Assembly (NCBI RefSeq): GCF_040545875.1 | Contig: NZ_JBEPMR010000002.1 | From: Faecalicatena_A orotica | GTDB taxonomy: Bacteria; Bacillota; Clostridia; Lachnospirales; Lachnospiraceae | Strand: one strand, 5' to 3' | Length of the DNA stretch: 64,000 nt | Shown: positions 49,875 to 59,416 of the stretch, piece by piece | Layout: each line of letters begins with the position of its first letter | Position numbering within the stretch: the first letter of the stretch is position 1 | Position numbers and translations under genes: made by a program | The notes under the pieces: generated by a model | Databases searched by the model: none | Seen by the model: only the letters and a program-made list of their open reading frames with translations | What the model was told of the DNA's origin: nothing

Positions 49875-51182
49875 ATGAAAAGAGGAAGAGTTATAGCATT
49901 GCTATTAGCGGCAGGTATATCTTCCGCAGCTTTTATGACTGGATGTGCAAATCAAAGTAATGGTACATCAAAAGTAACAGAACAGAAAGAGTCAAATTAT
50001 GTACTGTCTTTTGTAGCGGCAGATAAAACAAACTGGGACCAGGAGGTAACAATAGGAAATCATACCTATACCATTGCAGTGAACCTTTCGGATGATAATT
50101 CATTTGAATTGAAGGGAACATGTGTAGGAATTGCAGAGGAAACGGGTCAGCAGGAGGGAATGGCAGCTCCGGGAACCGGTGCGCCGGATATGCAGGAAAC
50201 GGAACCAGTCAGTCCAGGCACAGAGGATTCAAGAGCAGCAGATTCGGATACTGACAATTCAGGAGAAAAATCTGCCCAGACAGAGGATGCAGGTTCAAAA
50301 AGTACGGAAGACCTAACGGCTTATGATTTTACAATAAATGGAACTTGGTCTTATGAGGATGGCTGGGGATATACGTTGACGTTTGATGACGGGCAGGATA
50401 CATCCGTCACTGCGAACTTTGATAAAGCAAGCAGCAGGCAATATTTTTATTATGATTTGGCACCGACAGTGGACGGGGAGGCACAGGAAGCGGTTCAGGT
50501 ACAGTTTCAGGCAAAAGATGTGGAATTCAGAAACGAAATGGCAGATGACTATGTAATAGCGGAAGAGCGGAATGCGACCTACATTTTTGAAGGAAATGGA
50601 AACAGCCAGACAGGTAATGCCATTAATATTAAGATTTACTGTGAAGAGGATGGCACAGTTGCCGTATTAAGTCAAAACGGAAGCACTATGACCTATAGCG
50701 GGGGGACATGGACCGAAGATACATCAACACATGAGTTTACAATTGATGCAGGGGGACCAATAACCGCAGACTACTGTGATATATCTGGTAAAGAAGGATA
50801 TCGTCTGAATTACACCTCTACTGGGGGGATGGGACCTTCCACAACGCTTACATGCTATCTGCCTCTGGCTGAAGGAATAACTTCAGATGATTATACGGAC
50901 GAAGACTTTGAGGGAACTGTTGTTAAAAACCTTACCTGTACAGAAGCCGATTATACCATTGAACTTACCGAAAAAGGGTTTTTAAAAGTGTGCTCTGAGG
51001 GAACTGTTAATGAGACTTCAACCTATACATATAATGAAGGGGCAGATACATACTCACTTATAATCGGCGGACAGACTTACAATACGACGAAAAACGGTGA
51101 CACTTATACAGCGGATGTGAAGATAACAGTCACCAGTATGTTTGGGACGGAAGAATATGAGCGCACATTTACGTTTCAGTAA
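49875..51182 (+). CDS. Surface lipoprotein of unknown function
   Basis: A 435-residue lipoprotein with lipobox AFMTGC (Cys24). It contains an acidic, low-complexity Ser/Thr/Asp/Glu linker (about residues 95-145, MQETEPVSPGTEDSRAADSDTDNSG) between two regions of beta-rich sequence. The C-terminal 290 residues contain several similar blocks of the type FTINGTWSYEDGWGYTLTFDDG and YNEGADTYSLIIGGQTYNTTKNGDTY, which suggests a repeated small beta domain. I do not recognise a family. It precedes a membrane protein and a GH3 glycosidase and may bind or present a substrate for them. Confidence 0.65.
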   Translation: MKRGRVIALLLAAGISSAAFMTGCANQSNGTSKVTEQKESNYVLSFVAADKTNWDQEVTIGNHTYTIAVNLSDDNSFELKGTCVGIAEETGQQEGMAAPGTGAPDMQETEPVSPGTEDSRAADSDTDNSGEKSAQTEDAGSKSTEDLTAYDFTINGTWSYEDGWGYTLTFDDGQDTSVTANFDKASSRQYFYYDLAPTVDGEAQEAVQVQFQAKDVEFRNEMADDYVIAEERNATYIFEGNGNSQTGNAINIKIYCEEDGTVAVLSQNGSTMTYSGGTWTEDTSTHEFTIDAGGPITADYCDISGKEGYRLNYTSTGGMGPSTTLTCYLPLAEGITSDDYTDEDFEGTVVKNLTCTEADYTIELTEKGFLKVCSEGTVNETSTYTYNEGADTYSLIIGGQTYNTTKNGDTYTADVKITVTSMFGTEEYERTFTFQ

Positions 51183-51224
51183 AGTCTGAAATGAACATAC
51201 ATTTGATAAGTAAGGAGAAAGAAT

Positions 51225-51857
51225 ATGTCTAATCTGAAAGTTCAGGAAAAATTAGATAAAATGAAAAAATTGCGTAAAGTCTTGTTTGTATTCAGTATTA
51301 TTGCTGCCGTCGGAAGTCTGGTGATGCTTATCATGTTTAATTTTGCACCAGTATTCAACCTCACAGTAGAAGGCACAGATAAGTTTGGAAATGGTGTGGA
51401 TTATCCAGGCTGGCAGGCAATCTACTATGGCATCGGGATTCAATATATTCCGGGGTATTATGAGTTTGGGTTTAATATATGGACCTGTCTTGGCATGTAT
51501 GTACCTATATTATCATTGATAATCTGTACAGTTATGTACAGGAAAGGGAAAAACAAAAGAAAGGCAGTGCTGGAATATGTTATGGCAGCTGCACTGACTT
51601 TTGGTGGAATTACACTTGTAAACTGTACAAGGCTGGCTGTATTGACAGCATCCAGTGAAGGTCTGAATAATTTTAAGGATACATACCTGTTACCCGCAGT
51701 TGAAGCGGGAACATTCAGACTTCTGGCGTTTCCGAAAGCGCTTTGTGCGGTATGTCTGACAGCAGCTGCTATAAAAATTATAAATGGAAGTTTTCTTTTA
51801 TATCAGAAAGCATATGCAAGAAAGATTCCTGTTATAACAAAGATGCCACAGCAGTAG
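51225..51857 (+). CDS. Small membrane protein of unknown function
   Basis: A 210-residue protein with four predicted membrane helices (about residues 18-40, 85-105, 117-137 and 168-190) and a tyrosine/glycine-rich outside loop between the first two (YPGWQAIYYGIGIQYIPGYYEFG). It lies between the lipoprotein gene and the GH3 gene, 21 bases before the latter's start, and AAGGAG precedes its ATG. No family is recognised. It is probably part of a surface complex with its neighbours. Confidence 0.6.
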   Translation: MSNLKVQEKLDKMKKLRKVLFVFSIIAAVGSLVMLIMFNFAPVFNLTVEGTDKFGNGVDYPGWQAIYYGIGIQYIPGYYEFGFNIWTCLGMYVPILSLIICTVMYRKGKNKRKAVLEYVMAAALTFGGITLVNCTRLAVLTASSEGLNNFKDTYLLPAVEAGTFRLLAFPKALCAVCLTAAAIKIINGSFLLYQKAYARKIPVITKMPQQ

Positions 51858-51877
51858 AAATTAAAGGAGAAAAAACT

Positions 51878-54800
51878 ATGACGAAACGTGCGAAAAAAAG
51901 AATCATCTCTCTTTCGGCAATCATCGCTGTTGTATTGATTCTAATGACTGTAATCACAAATGTTATGTATTATTATAAAGAATATATGGACCAGTTCCTT
52001 GGGGCAGGTACTATCAAAACAGAAACGAGCAGTGATGGTTTAAGCGGTGATTATATTGAGTATACAGCTACATCTGATACAGAATCCAGAGACAATGCAG
52101 CGGCCATTACACAGGAGACTGCCGAAGAGGGAATTGTGCTTCTGCGCAATGATGAAAAAGCGGATGGTGTTAATGGGAAGGCACTTCCACTGGTAAGCAG
52201 TTCCGATGAGGCCGCGTCCAAAAAAGTTACCATTTTAGGTTATAAATCCTGGCATAATAACATGTCAGGCGGAGAAGATCCAGCGACTACAGAGAATGCA
52301 GTGTCTATAGGTGTCGGACTATCCAATTATTTTGATACGAACCAGGCTGTAACTGATTTATATGCGACGGCATCCGATGATTTTGCAGATCCAGAGTCAG
52401 CACTTGCAAGTGCAGTAAGTACTTATGCGGAATACGACACAGCAATTATTACGGTTTCCCGTAATTCAGGCGAGGGTAATGATCAGGAAAGAGACCTTGG
52501 TACTGCAGAGTATAACCGCACCGGACTATCCCTTAAGAATGCAGAGCTTGCTTTAATTGATTATGCATGTAAAAATTTCTCGGAAGTCATTATCGTGGTT
52601 AATGCAGCAAATACGATGGAATTAGGATTCCTTGACCCTAATGATGAAAACTATAAAACATCCGGTATGTACACGGATCCATACAGCGGAAACACTTATG
52701 ATTTTAGTAAAATTACAGGCGCATACTGGGCTGGCTGCTGCGGATCTCAGGGCGGCACTGCTTTGGCAAGAATTGTTTCAGGGGATGTTAACCCATCTGG
52801 ACATCTGTCAGATATTTATGCCCGCAATTTGAGAGAAGATCCAACTTATTATAATTTTGGAAATTTTGAATATCAGAATTCCAGTGATTTCGATACATAT
52901 CAGGATTCCTCTGTTTATTTTGTGGAATATGAAGAGGGAATTTATACTGGATACCGTTATTATGAGACCGCGGCATATGAGGCAATGCAGGGAAATTATG
53001 AAGGCTATGATTATGGACAGAGCGTTGTATATCCATTCGGGTATGGGCTTTCCTACACAGATTTCTCTATGGAATATGCAAGTGACCCTTTGTTTGATGA
53101 GGAGACAGAGGAATATACTTTTGCTGTAAAGGTTACCAATACGGGTGAAACTGCGGGAAAAGCTGTAGCGCAGATTTATGTAAGTGCCCCGTGGGAGGCA
53201 GGTCAGGTGGAAAAGTCTCATGTTCAGCTGATTGGCTTTGCAAAAACGCAGGAATTGGAGCCTGGTGCCAGTGAAACTTTAACAATAACGGCAAGCAGGG
53301 ACTATTTCAGTTCTTATGATTATGTAAATGAAAAAGCATATATTCTAGATGAAGGAGAATATACATTCTATCTTTCCGAAAACAGCCATAGTTGGACAGA
53401 GATTGATAAAGAGGACACCTCGCATGTATGGTCACAGGAGATTGATTCTAAAATTGTTTATAATGAAGATGGGGCAGGTAAGAGGACAACTGATGAAGTT
53501 GTTGCTACAAATGTATTGGATGATTCCACAAATTATAGATTTACAGATTATACAGAAGGTAAGACTGGCGATGGTTACATCCATAACTTCAGCCGTAAAG
53601 ACTTTGCAGCATCTTTCCCAACGGCACCGGAAGGTAATGACCTTTTATTGACAGATGAACGGGCCATTAAAGAGATCGAAATATATGACGTGTGGGATGA
53701 GGAGCAGAATGAGATCAGCGAGATGCCAGAGACAGATATAGATAAGACAGACTATACGCTTGCAGATATGCGCGGTGTCGATATCGATGATGAGAAATGG
53801 GATGACTATATTAATCAGTTTACCGTAGACTCTATGGCATATATGTTCATGAACGGCGGCTGGAATGAAATGGGAGATAGTGAGAACGGCGTTCCGAAGA
53901 GTTATGATGCAGATTCGCCATACGGGTTCTATGCAGCGCAGCTAAAAATTTCGGAATATGACATTAATGTATGGTATTGTGGGGCACCAATGGTTGCGGC
54001 CACATTCAATACAGAACTTTCAGAACGTCTGGGCTCTGCATTTGCTGAGGAGGCATATCAGTTAAAACAAGAAGACGGGCAGGGAATAACCGGCTTGTAT
54101 GGCTATGGAATTAATACGCACCGCTCTGCTTTTGCAGGACGCAATTATGAGTACTATTCAGAAGACAGCCTGCTTTCGGGAAAAATGGCGGCAGCAGAGG
54201 CTTCAGGGGCGTCGGAAAAAGGTCTGATTACATTTATGAAGCACTACGCACTGAATGAGCAGGAACTGAACCGGCAGAAAAATGGATACTGTGCATGGTG
54301 CAATGAGCAGACATTCCGTGAAATTTACAACAGATCTTTTGAAATTTATATAAAAGAAGCCACCATGACTATAAATTATTATGATGTTGACGATGACGGC
54401 GAATATGCAATGACCAGTAAAGAGATGTCTGCAGCTACAGGTCTGATGAGCGCTTACAACAGAATTGGAGCGACCTACGCGGGAGCATCTGTGGTTATCA
54501 ACAGTATTTTAAGGGATGAGTGTGGATTTACCGGAACGATAGTATCTGATGCAGGCGGTGAACCAAACACATACATGACTACAGATTACTCTTTACGGAG
54601 AGGACAGAATCTGACGTTGACGAATAATGGTACAAATGGGCTTTATGATACAACAAGTGCCACAGCAGTATACTGGCTGAAGCAGTCCACCCGATACCTG
54701 CTTTATAACAAGGCAAATTCAAATGCAGTAATGGGAATGGCTCCTGGCGACAATGTAAGTTATACGATGTCCCCGTGGCAGAAGATATTGATAGCAGTCT

Positions 54801-54925
54801 GGAGTGTAGTGGTTATACTTTCTCTTGCTGGGATTGCATACTGCATTATGCTGGGAAGGGGTAAAATAAAATTAAAAGAAATTATCGTTCAGGAAAAGAC
54901 ACCAGAAGATGAAGAAGAATACTAA
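51878..54925 (+). CDS. Membrane-anchored GH3 family glycosidase with permuted domain order
   Basis: A 1015-residue protein with one membrane helix at each end (residues about 10-32 and 947-970), so the catalytic part faces outside. Unlike most GH3 enzymes, the C-terminal-type domain comes first (about 70-390, ending VVYPFGYGLSYTDFS), then a fibronectin-like domain (about 400-490), then the TIM-barrel, with NTHRSAFAGRNYEYYSED near 745-762, FMKHYALNEQE near 783-793 and the nucleophile aspartate in GFTGTIVSDAG near 880-890. It would release beta-linked sugars. The start is the ATG at 51878 with AAAGGAGA; an upstream frame from 51743 overlaps the previous gene. Confidence 0.85.
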   Translation: MTKRAKKRIISLSAIIAVVLILMTVITNVMYYYKEYMDQFLGAGTIKTETSSDGLSGDYIEYTATSDTESRDNAAAITQETAEEGIVLLRNDEKADGVNGKALPLVSSSDEAASKKVTILGYKSWHNNMSGGEDPATTENAVSIGVGLSNYFDTNQAVTDLYATASDDFADPESALASAVSTYAEYDTAIITVSRNSGEGNDQERDLGTAEYNRTGLSLKNAELALIDYACKNFSEVIIVVNAANTMELGFLDPNDENYKTSGMYTDPYSGNTYDFSKITGAYWAGCCGSQGGTALARIVSGDVNPSGHLSDIYARNLREDPTYYNFGNFEYQNSSDFDTYQDSSVYFVEYEEGIYTGYRYYETAAYEAMQGNYEGYDYGQSVVYPFGYGLSYTDFSMEYASDPLFDEETEEYTFAVKVTNTGETAGKAVAQIYVSAPWEAGQVEKSHVQLIGFAKTQELEPGASETLTITASRDYFSSYDYVNEKAYILDEGEYTFYLSENSHSWTEIDKEDTSHVWSQEIDSKIVYNEDGAGKRTTDEVVATNVLDDSTNYRFTDYTEGKTGDGYIHNFSRKDFAASFPTAPEGNDLLLTDERAIKEIEIYDVWDEEQNEISEMPETDIDKTDYTLADMRGVDIDDEKWDDYINQFTVDSMAYMFMNGGWNEMGDSENGVPKSYDADSPYGFYAAQLKISEYDINVWYCGAPMVAATFNTELSERLGSAFAEEAYQLKQEDGQGITGLYGYGINTHRSAFAGRNYEYYSEDSLLSGKMAAAEASGASEKGLITFMKHYALNEQELNRQKNGYCAWCNEQTFREIYNRSFEIYIKEATMTINYYDVDDDGEYAMTSKEMSAATGLMSAYNRIGATYAGASVVINSILRDECGFTGTIVSDAGGEPNTYMTTDYSLRRGQNLTLTNNGTNGLYDTTSATAVYWLKQSTRYLLYNKANSNAVMGMAPGDNVSYTMSPWQKILIAVWSVVVILSLAGIAYCIMLGRGKIKLKEIIVQEKTPEDEEEY

Positions 54926-54951
54926 AGGCATTTAACTCATAACAAAAAAGC

Positions 54952-55005
54952 ATCCCCGTTGGAGCAGAACAATAAAAATTCTTGTTGGACAGCTCTTTCG
55001 GGGAT
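54952..55005 (+). terminator. Hairpin after the GH3 gene
   Basis: ATCCCCG (54952-54958) pairs with CGGGGAT (54999-55005), with an inner GGAGC/GCTC and AACAA/TTGTT pairing. The T run is poor (TCTTTG). Confidence 0.55.
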
Positions 55006-55038
55006 CTTTGACTATTAAATGGAACTTGGGCTGCTTTA

Positions 55039-55067
55039 TTGACAAGGCAAAAAAAGCATAATAATAT
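55039..55067 (+). promoter_or_regulatory. Promoter of the first GHKL kinase/LytTR pair
   Basis: TTGACA (55039-55044), 17-base spacer, TAATAT (55062-55067). Confidence 0.7.
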
Positions 55068-55160
55068 TAAAGATAGAGATTAGCTGCATATATGAGAATT
55101 GTAAGTATAGCAGATATCGTACTGTATGAAAGTATGAATTAAGAGGGGATAAAGGAAACC

Positions 55161-56537
55161 ATGAAGGTTCTGACAGAGTATATTAATATTTGGGCCGATC
55201 ACGCATTTTGGTTTCAAATGTTCTGTGTGGCGGTGCTGACGGTCATGTCATTAGAATCCATTTCTAAAAAACACAGAGCGCTATTAAAAGCGGCACTTGA
55301 GGTTTTGTTGTTAATTTTAATTTTTTTTACTACTAATTTTTTGATATACCTGCTTTCAATTAAGCATATTTATTTCACGGGAGTGGGTTCTTGGATGTCT
55401 TATTTATTCGGTGTTGTTCTGTTCGCAGCATTTTTTTGTAAATATCCTGTACCAGCAAAGATTGTGACAGCATCCGCGGTCTGTTCTATGTCAGTAATCG
55501 TAATTGAACTGGGAACTTCTATTGGAAATGTAATAGAAGGATATGTTAACGGTTTTGACAGTTTGTGGACTAAGATCATAGCCGATTTCCTGATTTTGTT
55601 TGCAGCATGGACGATTAAAAAAAGACCAGTATCTGAATACGAAGTCAGCACATATGCTGCAAGGCTAAATGTTACCTGTTGTACGATTTCCACGGCTTTT
55701 GTGATTATATATGATTTTTTAGCAATTTACTTTTTGACGCCCCAAAAAACGGATGTTACGTCTGTTAGAATACTGATATCATTGATTTTAATTGCGTTGT
55801 ATGTGATTAACGCGATTAATTATCTGATGACTTATTCCTTGTGCAGAGAACAGAAGCATGTGCTGGAACTGATGTCAGAAGCTCAGTTTACTCAGAGTGC
55901 AGCACAGCTTCTGACAATATCTGACCATAATCTTAATGAACTGAGAAAAATAAGCCATAATATCAATAATCAGTATTCTTATATGAGGGTACTTTTGCAG
56001 AATCAGGATTATGATGGACTGAAGGGATACTTTGATGAGGTTCTGGGAACTTTTTCAAAACCATTTATTTCGTATATAGATTGTGGTAACAGAATTCTGA
56101 ACGCAATATTTAATTTGGAAAAAGCAAAGGCAGATGAAGCTGGAGTGAAAATGGATTTTATGATTCTTGTGCCATCCGAACTGTCAGTCAGTGAATTGGA
56201 TTTATGTAATTTAATTACCAATATCGTGGATAATGCCATCGAAAATTGTCTTGCAGAGCGAATTGAATCTCCGGTCGTCTCCATTACTATGAGTGTACAG
56301 GGAGATTATCTGTTTGCCAGGTTTACGAATCAGACAAAGAAAAAAAAGAGTTTTCTGGAAAAACCTATTGTTTCTACAAAGAAGGACCATGTATATCATG
56401 GAAAAGGAATTGGCATAGCAAAGCACATTGTCCATAAATATAACGGTCATTATAGTAACAAAATTGAGGATGGGGTTTTTATTGCAGAATTTCTTCTGGA
56501 TCTCTGCATAGGAAAAAACAAGGAGGGGAATTCATGA
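55161..56537 (+). CDS. Sensor histidine kinase, GHKL family (AgrC-like)
   Basis: A 458-residue membrane kinase. Six or seven hydrophobic helices occupy residues about 15-230. The phosphoacceptor region reads LNELRKISHNINNQYSYMRVLL near residues 255-276, a variant of the usual RHD..NHL block with the histidine preserved. The ATPase domain has LCNLITNIVDNAIENC near 350-365 and GKGIGIAKHIVHKYNG. It overlaps the response regulator gene by ATGA, so they are cotranslated. Kinases of this type sense peptides or membrane stress; the signal here is unknown. Confidence 0.85.
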   Translation: MKVLTEYINIWADHAFWFQMFCVAVLTVMSLESISKKHRALLKAALEVLLLILIFFTTNFLIYLLSIKHIYFTGVGSWMSYLFGVVLFAAFFCKYPVPAKIVTASAVCSMSVIVIELGTSIGNVIEGYVNGFDSLWTKIIADFLILFAAWTIKKRPVSEYEVSTYAARLNVTCCTISTAFVIIYDFLAIYFLTPQKTDVTSVRILISLILIALYVINAINYLMTYSLCREQKHVLELMSEAQFTQSAAQLLTISDHNLNELRKISHNINNQYSYMRVLLQNQDYDGLKGYFDEVLGTFSKPFISYIDCGNRILNAIFNLEKAKADEAGVKMDFMILVPSELSVSELDLCNLITNIVDNAIENCLAERIESPVVSITMSVQGDYLFARFTNQTKKKKSFLEKPIVSTKKDHVYHGKGIGIAKHIVHKYNGHYSNKIEDGVFIAEFLLDLCIGKNKEGNS

Positions 56538-57274
56538 AAACAGTTCATGTAGCTGTCTGCGATGATGAGAAAAAAGCTCTTTCCATCATTTCCGCCTCTG
56601 TGGAGGCAGTATTTAGTGAGGAAGGGGTGGAGACAGAGATTGCGACTTGTTTATCGCCGATGCAGCTTCTAGAGCATATGAACCATACAGATTATGATTT
56701 GATTTTTCTTGATATCTGTATGTCAGAAATGGACGGTATAGAGCTTGGCAGGAAAATTACAGCAGCTGGTGGCAGCAGTTCTATTGTATTCGTTTCAAGC
56801 AGAATGGACAGGATGTATGATACATTTGCAATCCAGCCATTTGGATTTGTGAGAAAAGGGAATTTCATGGATGATATTAATGAGGTAATCCATCGTTATA
56901 TTGAACAGGAGAAAAAGCCCAAAGAAGCTCAGACAGTACATTTCAGGGACCGGCAGGGAGAGATTATTACAGTCAATATAGACAAACTAAGATATATTGA
57001 ATGTTATAAGAATGTTCAAGAGATACATATATGTGGTAATGAGATAAAGAAGATATATTCCAGAATGGAAATACTGGAGGAAACACTGAAGAAATATGGG
57101 TTCATTAGGACCCATAAAGGTTATCTCGTAAATTGCAAATATATTAAGCGGTTTGACAGCAAAAAGGTAACCCTTTTAACAGGAGAAGAGCTCCCAATAG
57201 GGAGAAGCAGGTATCATGAGGCAATGGACGGATATATGTCCTATATTGGGACGCATGGTATCTTATTAGGTTAA
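56534..57274 (+). CDS. LytTR family response regulator
   Basis: A 246-residue regulator. The receiver domain has VCDDE near residue 8-12 and the phosphoacceptor in LIFLDICMSEMDGIEL near residue 57. The C-terminal LytTR DNA-binding domain spans about 138-240 (RYIECYKNVQEIHI...FIRTHKGYLVNCKYIKRF...LPIGRSRY). It is the partner of the kinase upstream. Its product resembles the second LytTR regulator at 57318, suggesting an old duplication of the system. Confidence 0.88.
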   Translation: MKTVHVAVCDDEKKALSIISASVEAVFSEEGVETEIATCLSPMQLLEHMNHTDYDLIFLDICMSEMDGIELGRKITAAGGSSSIVFVSSRMDRMYDTFAIQPFGFVRKGNFMDDINEVIHRYIEQEKKPKEAQTVHFRDRQGEIITVNIDKLRYIECYKNVQEIHICGNEIKKIYSRMEILEETLKKYGFIRTHKGYLVNCKYIKRFDSKKVTLLTGEELPIGRSRYHEAMDGYMSYIGTHGILLG

Positions 57275-57317
57275 TGGAGGCGGATAAGAAATAAGATATC
57301 AGGAGGAAACAGCCCAC

Positions 57318-58031
57318 ATGCTTCAGATTGCTATTTGTGATGACGAAAAATTTTACAGAGATAAGATGAAAATGTATCTGGAATCTTATCTGACCGACCA
57401 TAACTTAGAAGCCACAATTCATCTTTTCCTTTCCGGCGAGGATTTCCTCTCCCGGAAGGAAAACGTCGTTAAATACGATATTGTTTTCATGGACATCAAT
57501 ATGAATGAAATGGATGGAATCCAGACGGCCATGCAGATACGCGCGTTTCAGTCGGAGACATTTATCGTGCTCGTGACAGCGTTTATCAATTATGTTCTGG
57601 ACGGTTATAAGGTAAATGCGGTGCGCTATATCATGAAGGACTCTCTGGAGGAGGCGCTGCCTGAGTGTATGGATGCAATACTGCAGAAGATGCGCCTGCA
57701 GCAGGTCAGTTTTTCTTTTTCAGAAGGGGAGAAGAGGCTGTATACGGACAATATCCTGTACATTGAGAGCCAGAGGCATAAGTCTGTTTTCCATTATCTG
57801 GAGTCCGGGGTTGTGACTTACCAGATTTATGAAAAACTCGATCAAATTGAGGCGGCCCTCGACGGGTATGGTTTTTTACGCATTCATAAAAGCTATCTGG
57901 TAAACATGAAGCACATCCGCAGGATCAGTAATTATACGGTACTTCTGGATCTTGGGGAGGAGCTTCCTGTTCCGCGTCTGCGGTACAGGGCGGTGAAGGA
58001 AGCATTCGTAGCATTTAAAGGAGTAGTGTAA
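57318..58031 (+). CDS. LytTR family response regulator
   Basis: A 237-residue regulator. ICDDEKFYRDKM near residues 5-16, phosphoacceptor in IVFMDINMNEMDG near residue 57 and conserved threonine in IVLVTAF. The LytTR domain covers about 130-230 (ILYIESQRHKSVFH...FLRIHKSYLVNMKHIRRI...LPVPRLRYRAVKEAF). AGGAGG precedes the ATG. Its stop overlaps the next kinase start (TAATG). In this system the regulator comes first and the kinase second, opposite to the system before it. Confidence 0.88.
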   Translation: MLQIAICDDEKFYRDKMKMYLESYLTDHNLEATIHLFLSGEDFLSRKENVVKYDIVFMDINMNEMDGIQTAMQIRAFQSETFIVLVTAFINYVLDGYKVNAVRYIMKDSLEEALPECMDAILQKMRLQQVSFSFSEGEKRLYTDNILYIESQRHKSVFHYLESGVVTYQIYEKLDQIEAALDGYGFLRIHKSYLVNMKHIRRISNYTVLLDLGEELPVPRLRYRAVKEAFVAFKGVV

Positions 58032-59302
58032 TGGAAATTTTTCTAAAGAGTCTTGCATTATCTTTGGTGATGAGTATAAGCTGCAAAGTATTTTTTGACA
58101 CTCTCCTTGAAAAGAGGCGGTGGAGGCGCGGCTGGATCGAAAATACGGAATTGCTGGCATTTACACTGGGCATTATAATAATTTCTATGTCAGAAATACC
58201 TCCGTATGCCATACAGCCCATTCGTTTTACGGCAGTAATCTGCATAGCAGTGCAGATCTATTACCGTGTCAGGTTTGTTCAAAACGTGTTTCTGTCGATA
58301 CTTTTCTGTGGAATCTTCTGGATTGTAGAGATACTGACGATTTCCTTCATTTACCTGCTGCCGATCACTGGCATCAGTATACAGATTGTGGAGGAGTCTG
58401 TATCAGACATCCTTCTGCTTTGCCTGATGCTTTTGTTCCATTTCAAATATAAGGGGAAAACGAATGTAATGTCAGGGACGAAGTGGACCCGTTTTTTATT
58501 TTTCCCAGTCTTTTGCATGGTGATTATCATAGCCGCAACGATGTACCCCTGGAATGGGCAGGAGGGTAATGAGTATGTCAGGGTACTTGTTCTGGCGGGA
58601 TTCGGACTGGTGAATATGGCTGCATTTTATTTTCTGTGGGATATTCTGGTCAGAGAGGCGGAGATGCAGAATCTCAGGCAGGGCAGAGAGCGCACGCAGA
58701 ACCAGATGAATATGTATCAGAGCATGCAGGAAAATTATGAGCGGCAGAGACGGTTTCTGCATGACTATAAGAACCAGCTGAACTGCATACAGGGGATGCT
58801 TGCGGAGGGAAAGACGGAAGAAACGATGGAGTATCTCACTGCGCTGAACGGAAGTATCCGTATGAATGCGGACCATGTGAATACAAATCATACGGCTGTA
58901 AATGTGGTGCTGAACCAGAAGTACAGTTATGCACGGGAGAAGGGGATTACCATGACGATTTCAGTCAATGACCTTTCTTCCCTGACAATGGGTGAGGAGG
59001 ACATCGTTACGATTCTGGTCAACCTCCTTGACAATGCAATCGAGGCCTGTGAAAAGCTGGAATCGAATAAAGTGATACAATTTAAAATGACAGTGGAGGA
59101 TGGAGAACTCATTTTGTCGATAAGAAATCCGGTTAAGGAGCCTGTAAAAATCAGAGATAACAGGATCGCTACGACGAAACCGGAAGAGGGACATGGTATC
59201 GGCCTTATAAATGTCCAGTCTGTGGTTCAGAAAAATTGTGGGACCAGCATCCTCAGATGTGAGGACGGATGGTTTTTCTTTTCGGCTATGATACCTGTAT
59301 AG
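58031..59302 (+). CDS. Sensor histidine kinase, GHKL family
   Basis: A 423-residue membrane kinase with about six helices in residues 5-215, then a coiled-coil-like linker (REAEMQNLRQGRERTQNQMNMYQSMQ) and the phosphoacceptor block RRFLHDYKNQLNCIQGML near residues 240-257. The ATPase domain has DIVTILVNLLDNAIEACEKL near 325-344 and GHGIGLINVQSVV. It is the partner of the preceding LytTR regulator. The signal is unknown; the lipoprotein gene downstream may be a target. Confidence 0.87.
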   Translation: MEIFLKSLALSLVMSISCKVFFDTLLEKRRWRRGWIENTELLAFTLGIIIISMSEIPPYAIQPIRFTAVICIAVQIYYRVRFVQNVFLSILFCGIFWIVEILTISFIYLLPITGISIQIVEESVSDILLLCLMLLFHFKYKGKTNVMSGTKWTRFLFFPVFCMVIIIAATMYPWNGQEGNEYVRVLVLAGFGLVNMAAFYFLWDILVREAEMQNLRQGRERTQNQMNMYQSMQENYERQRRFLHDYKNQLNCIQGMLAEGKTEETMEYLTALNGSIRMNADHVNTNHTAVNVVLNQKYSYAREKGITMTISVNDLSSLTMGEEDIVTILVNLLDNAIEACEKLESNKVIQFKMTVEDGELILSIRNPVKEPVKIRDNRIATTKPEEGHGIGLINVQSVVQKNCGTSILRCEDGWFFFSAMIPV

Positions 59303-59416
59303 GGTGGAGCGTCTTTTTTTGCTGTCTGACCGTCTTTTCGTGCTGCGGGGATTGATGCCTAAGTGCCGCCGCAATAAAATATAGAAAACTGCAGGTACGA
59401 AAAAGGAGATGGGAAT

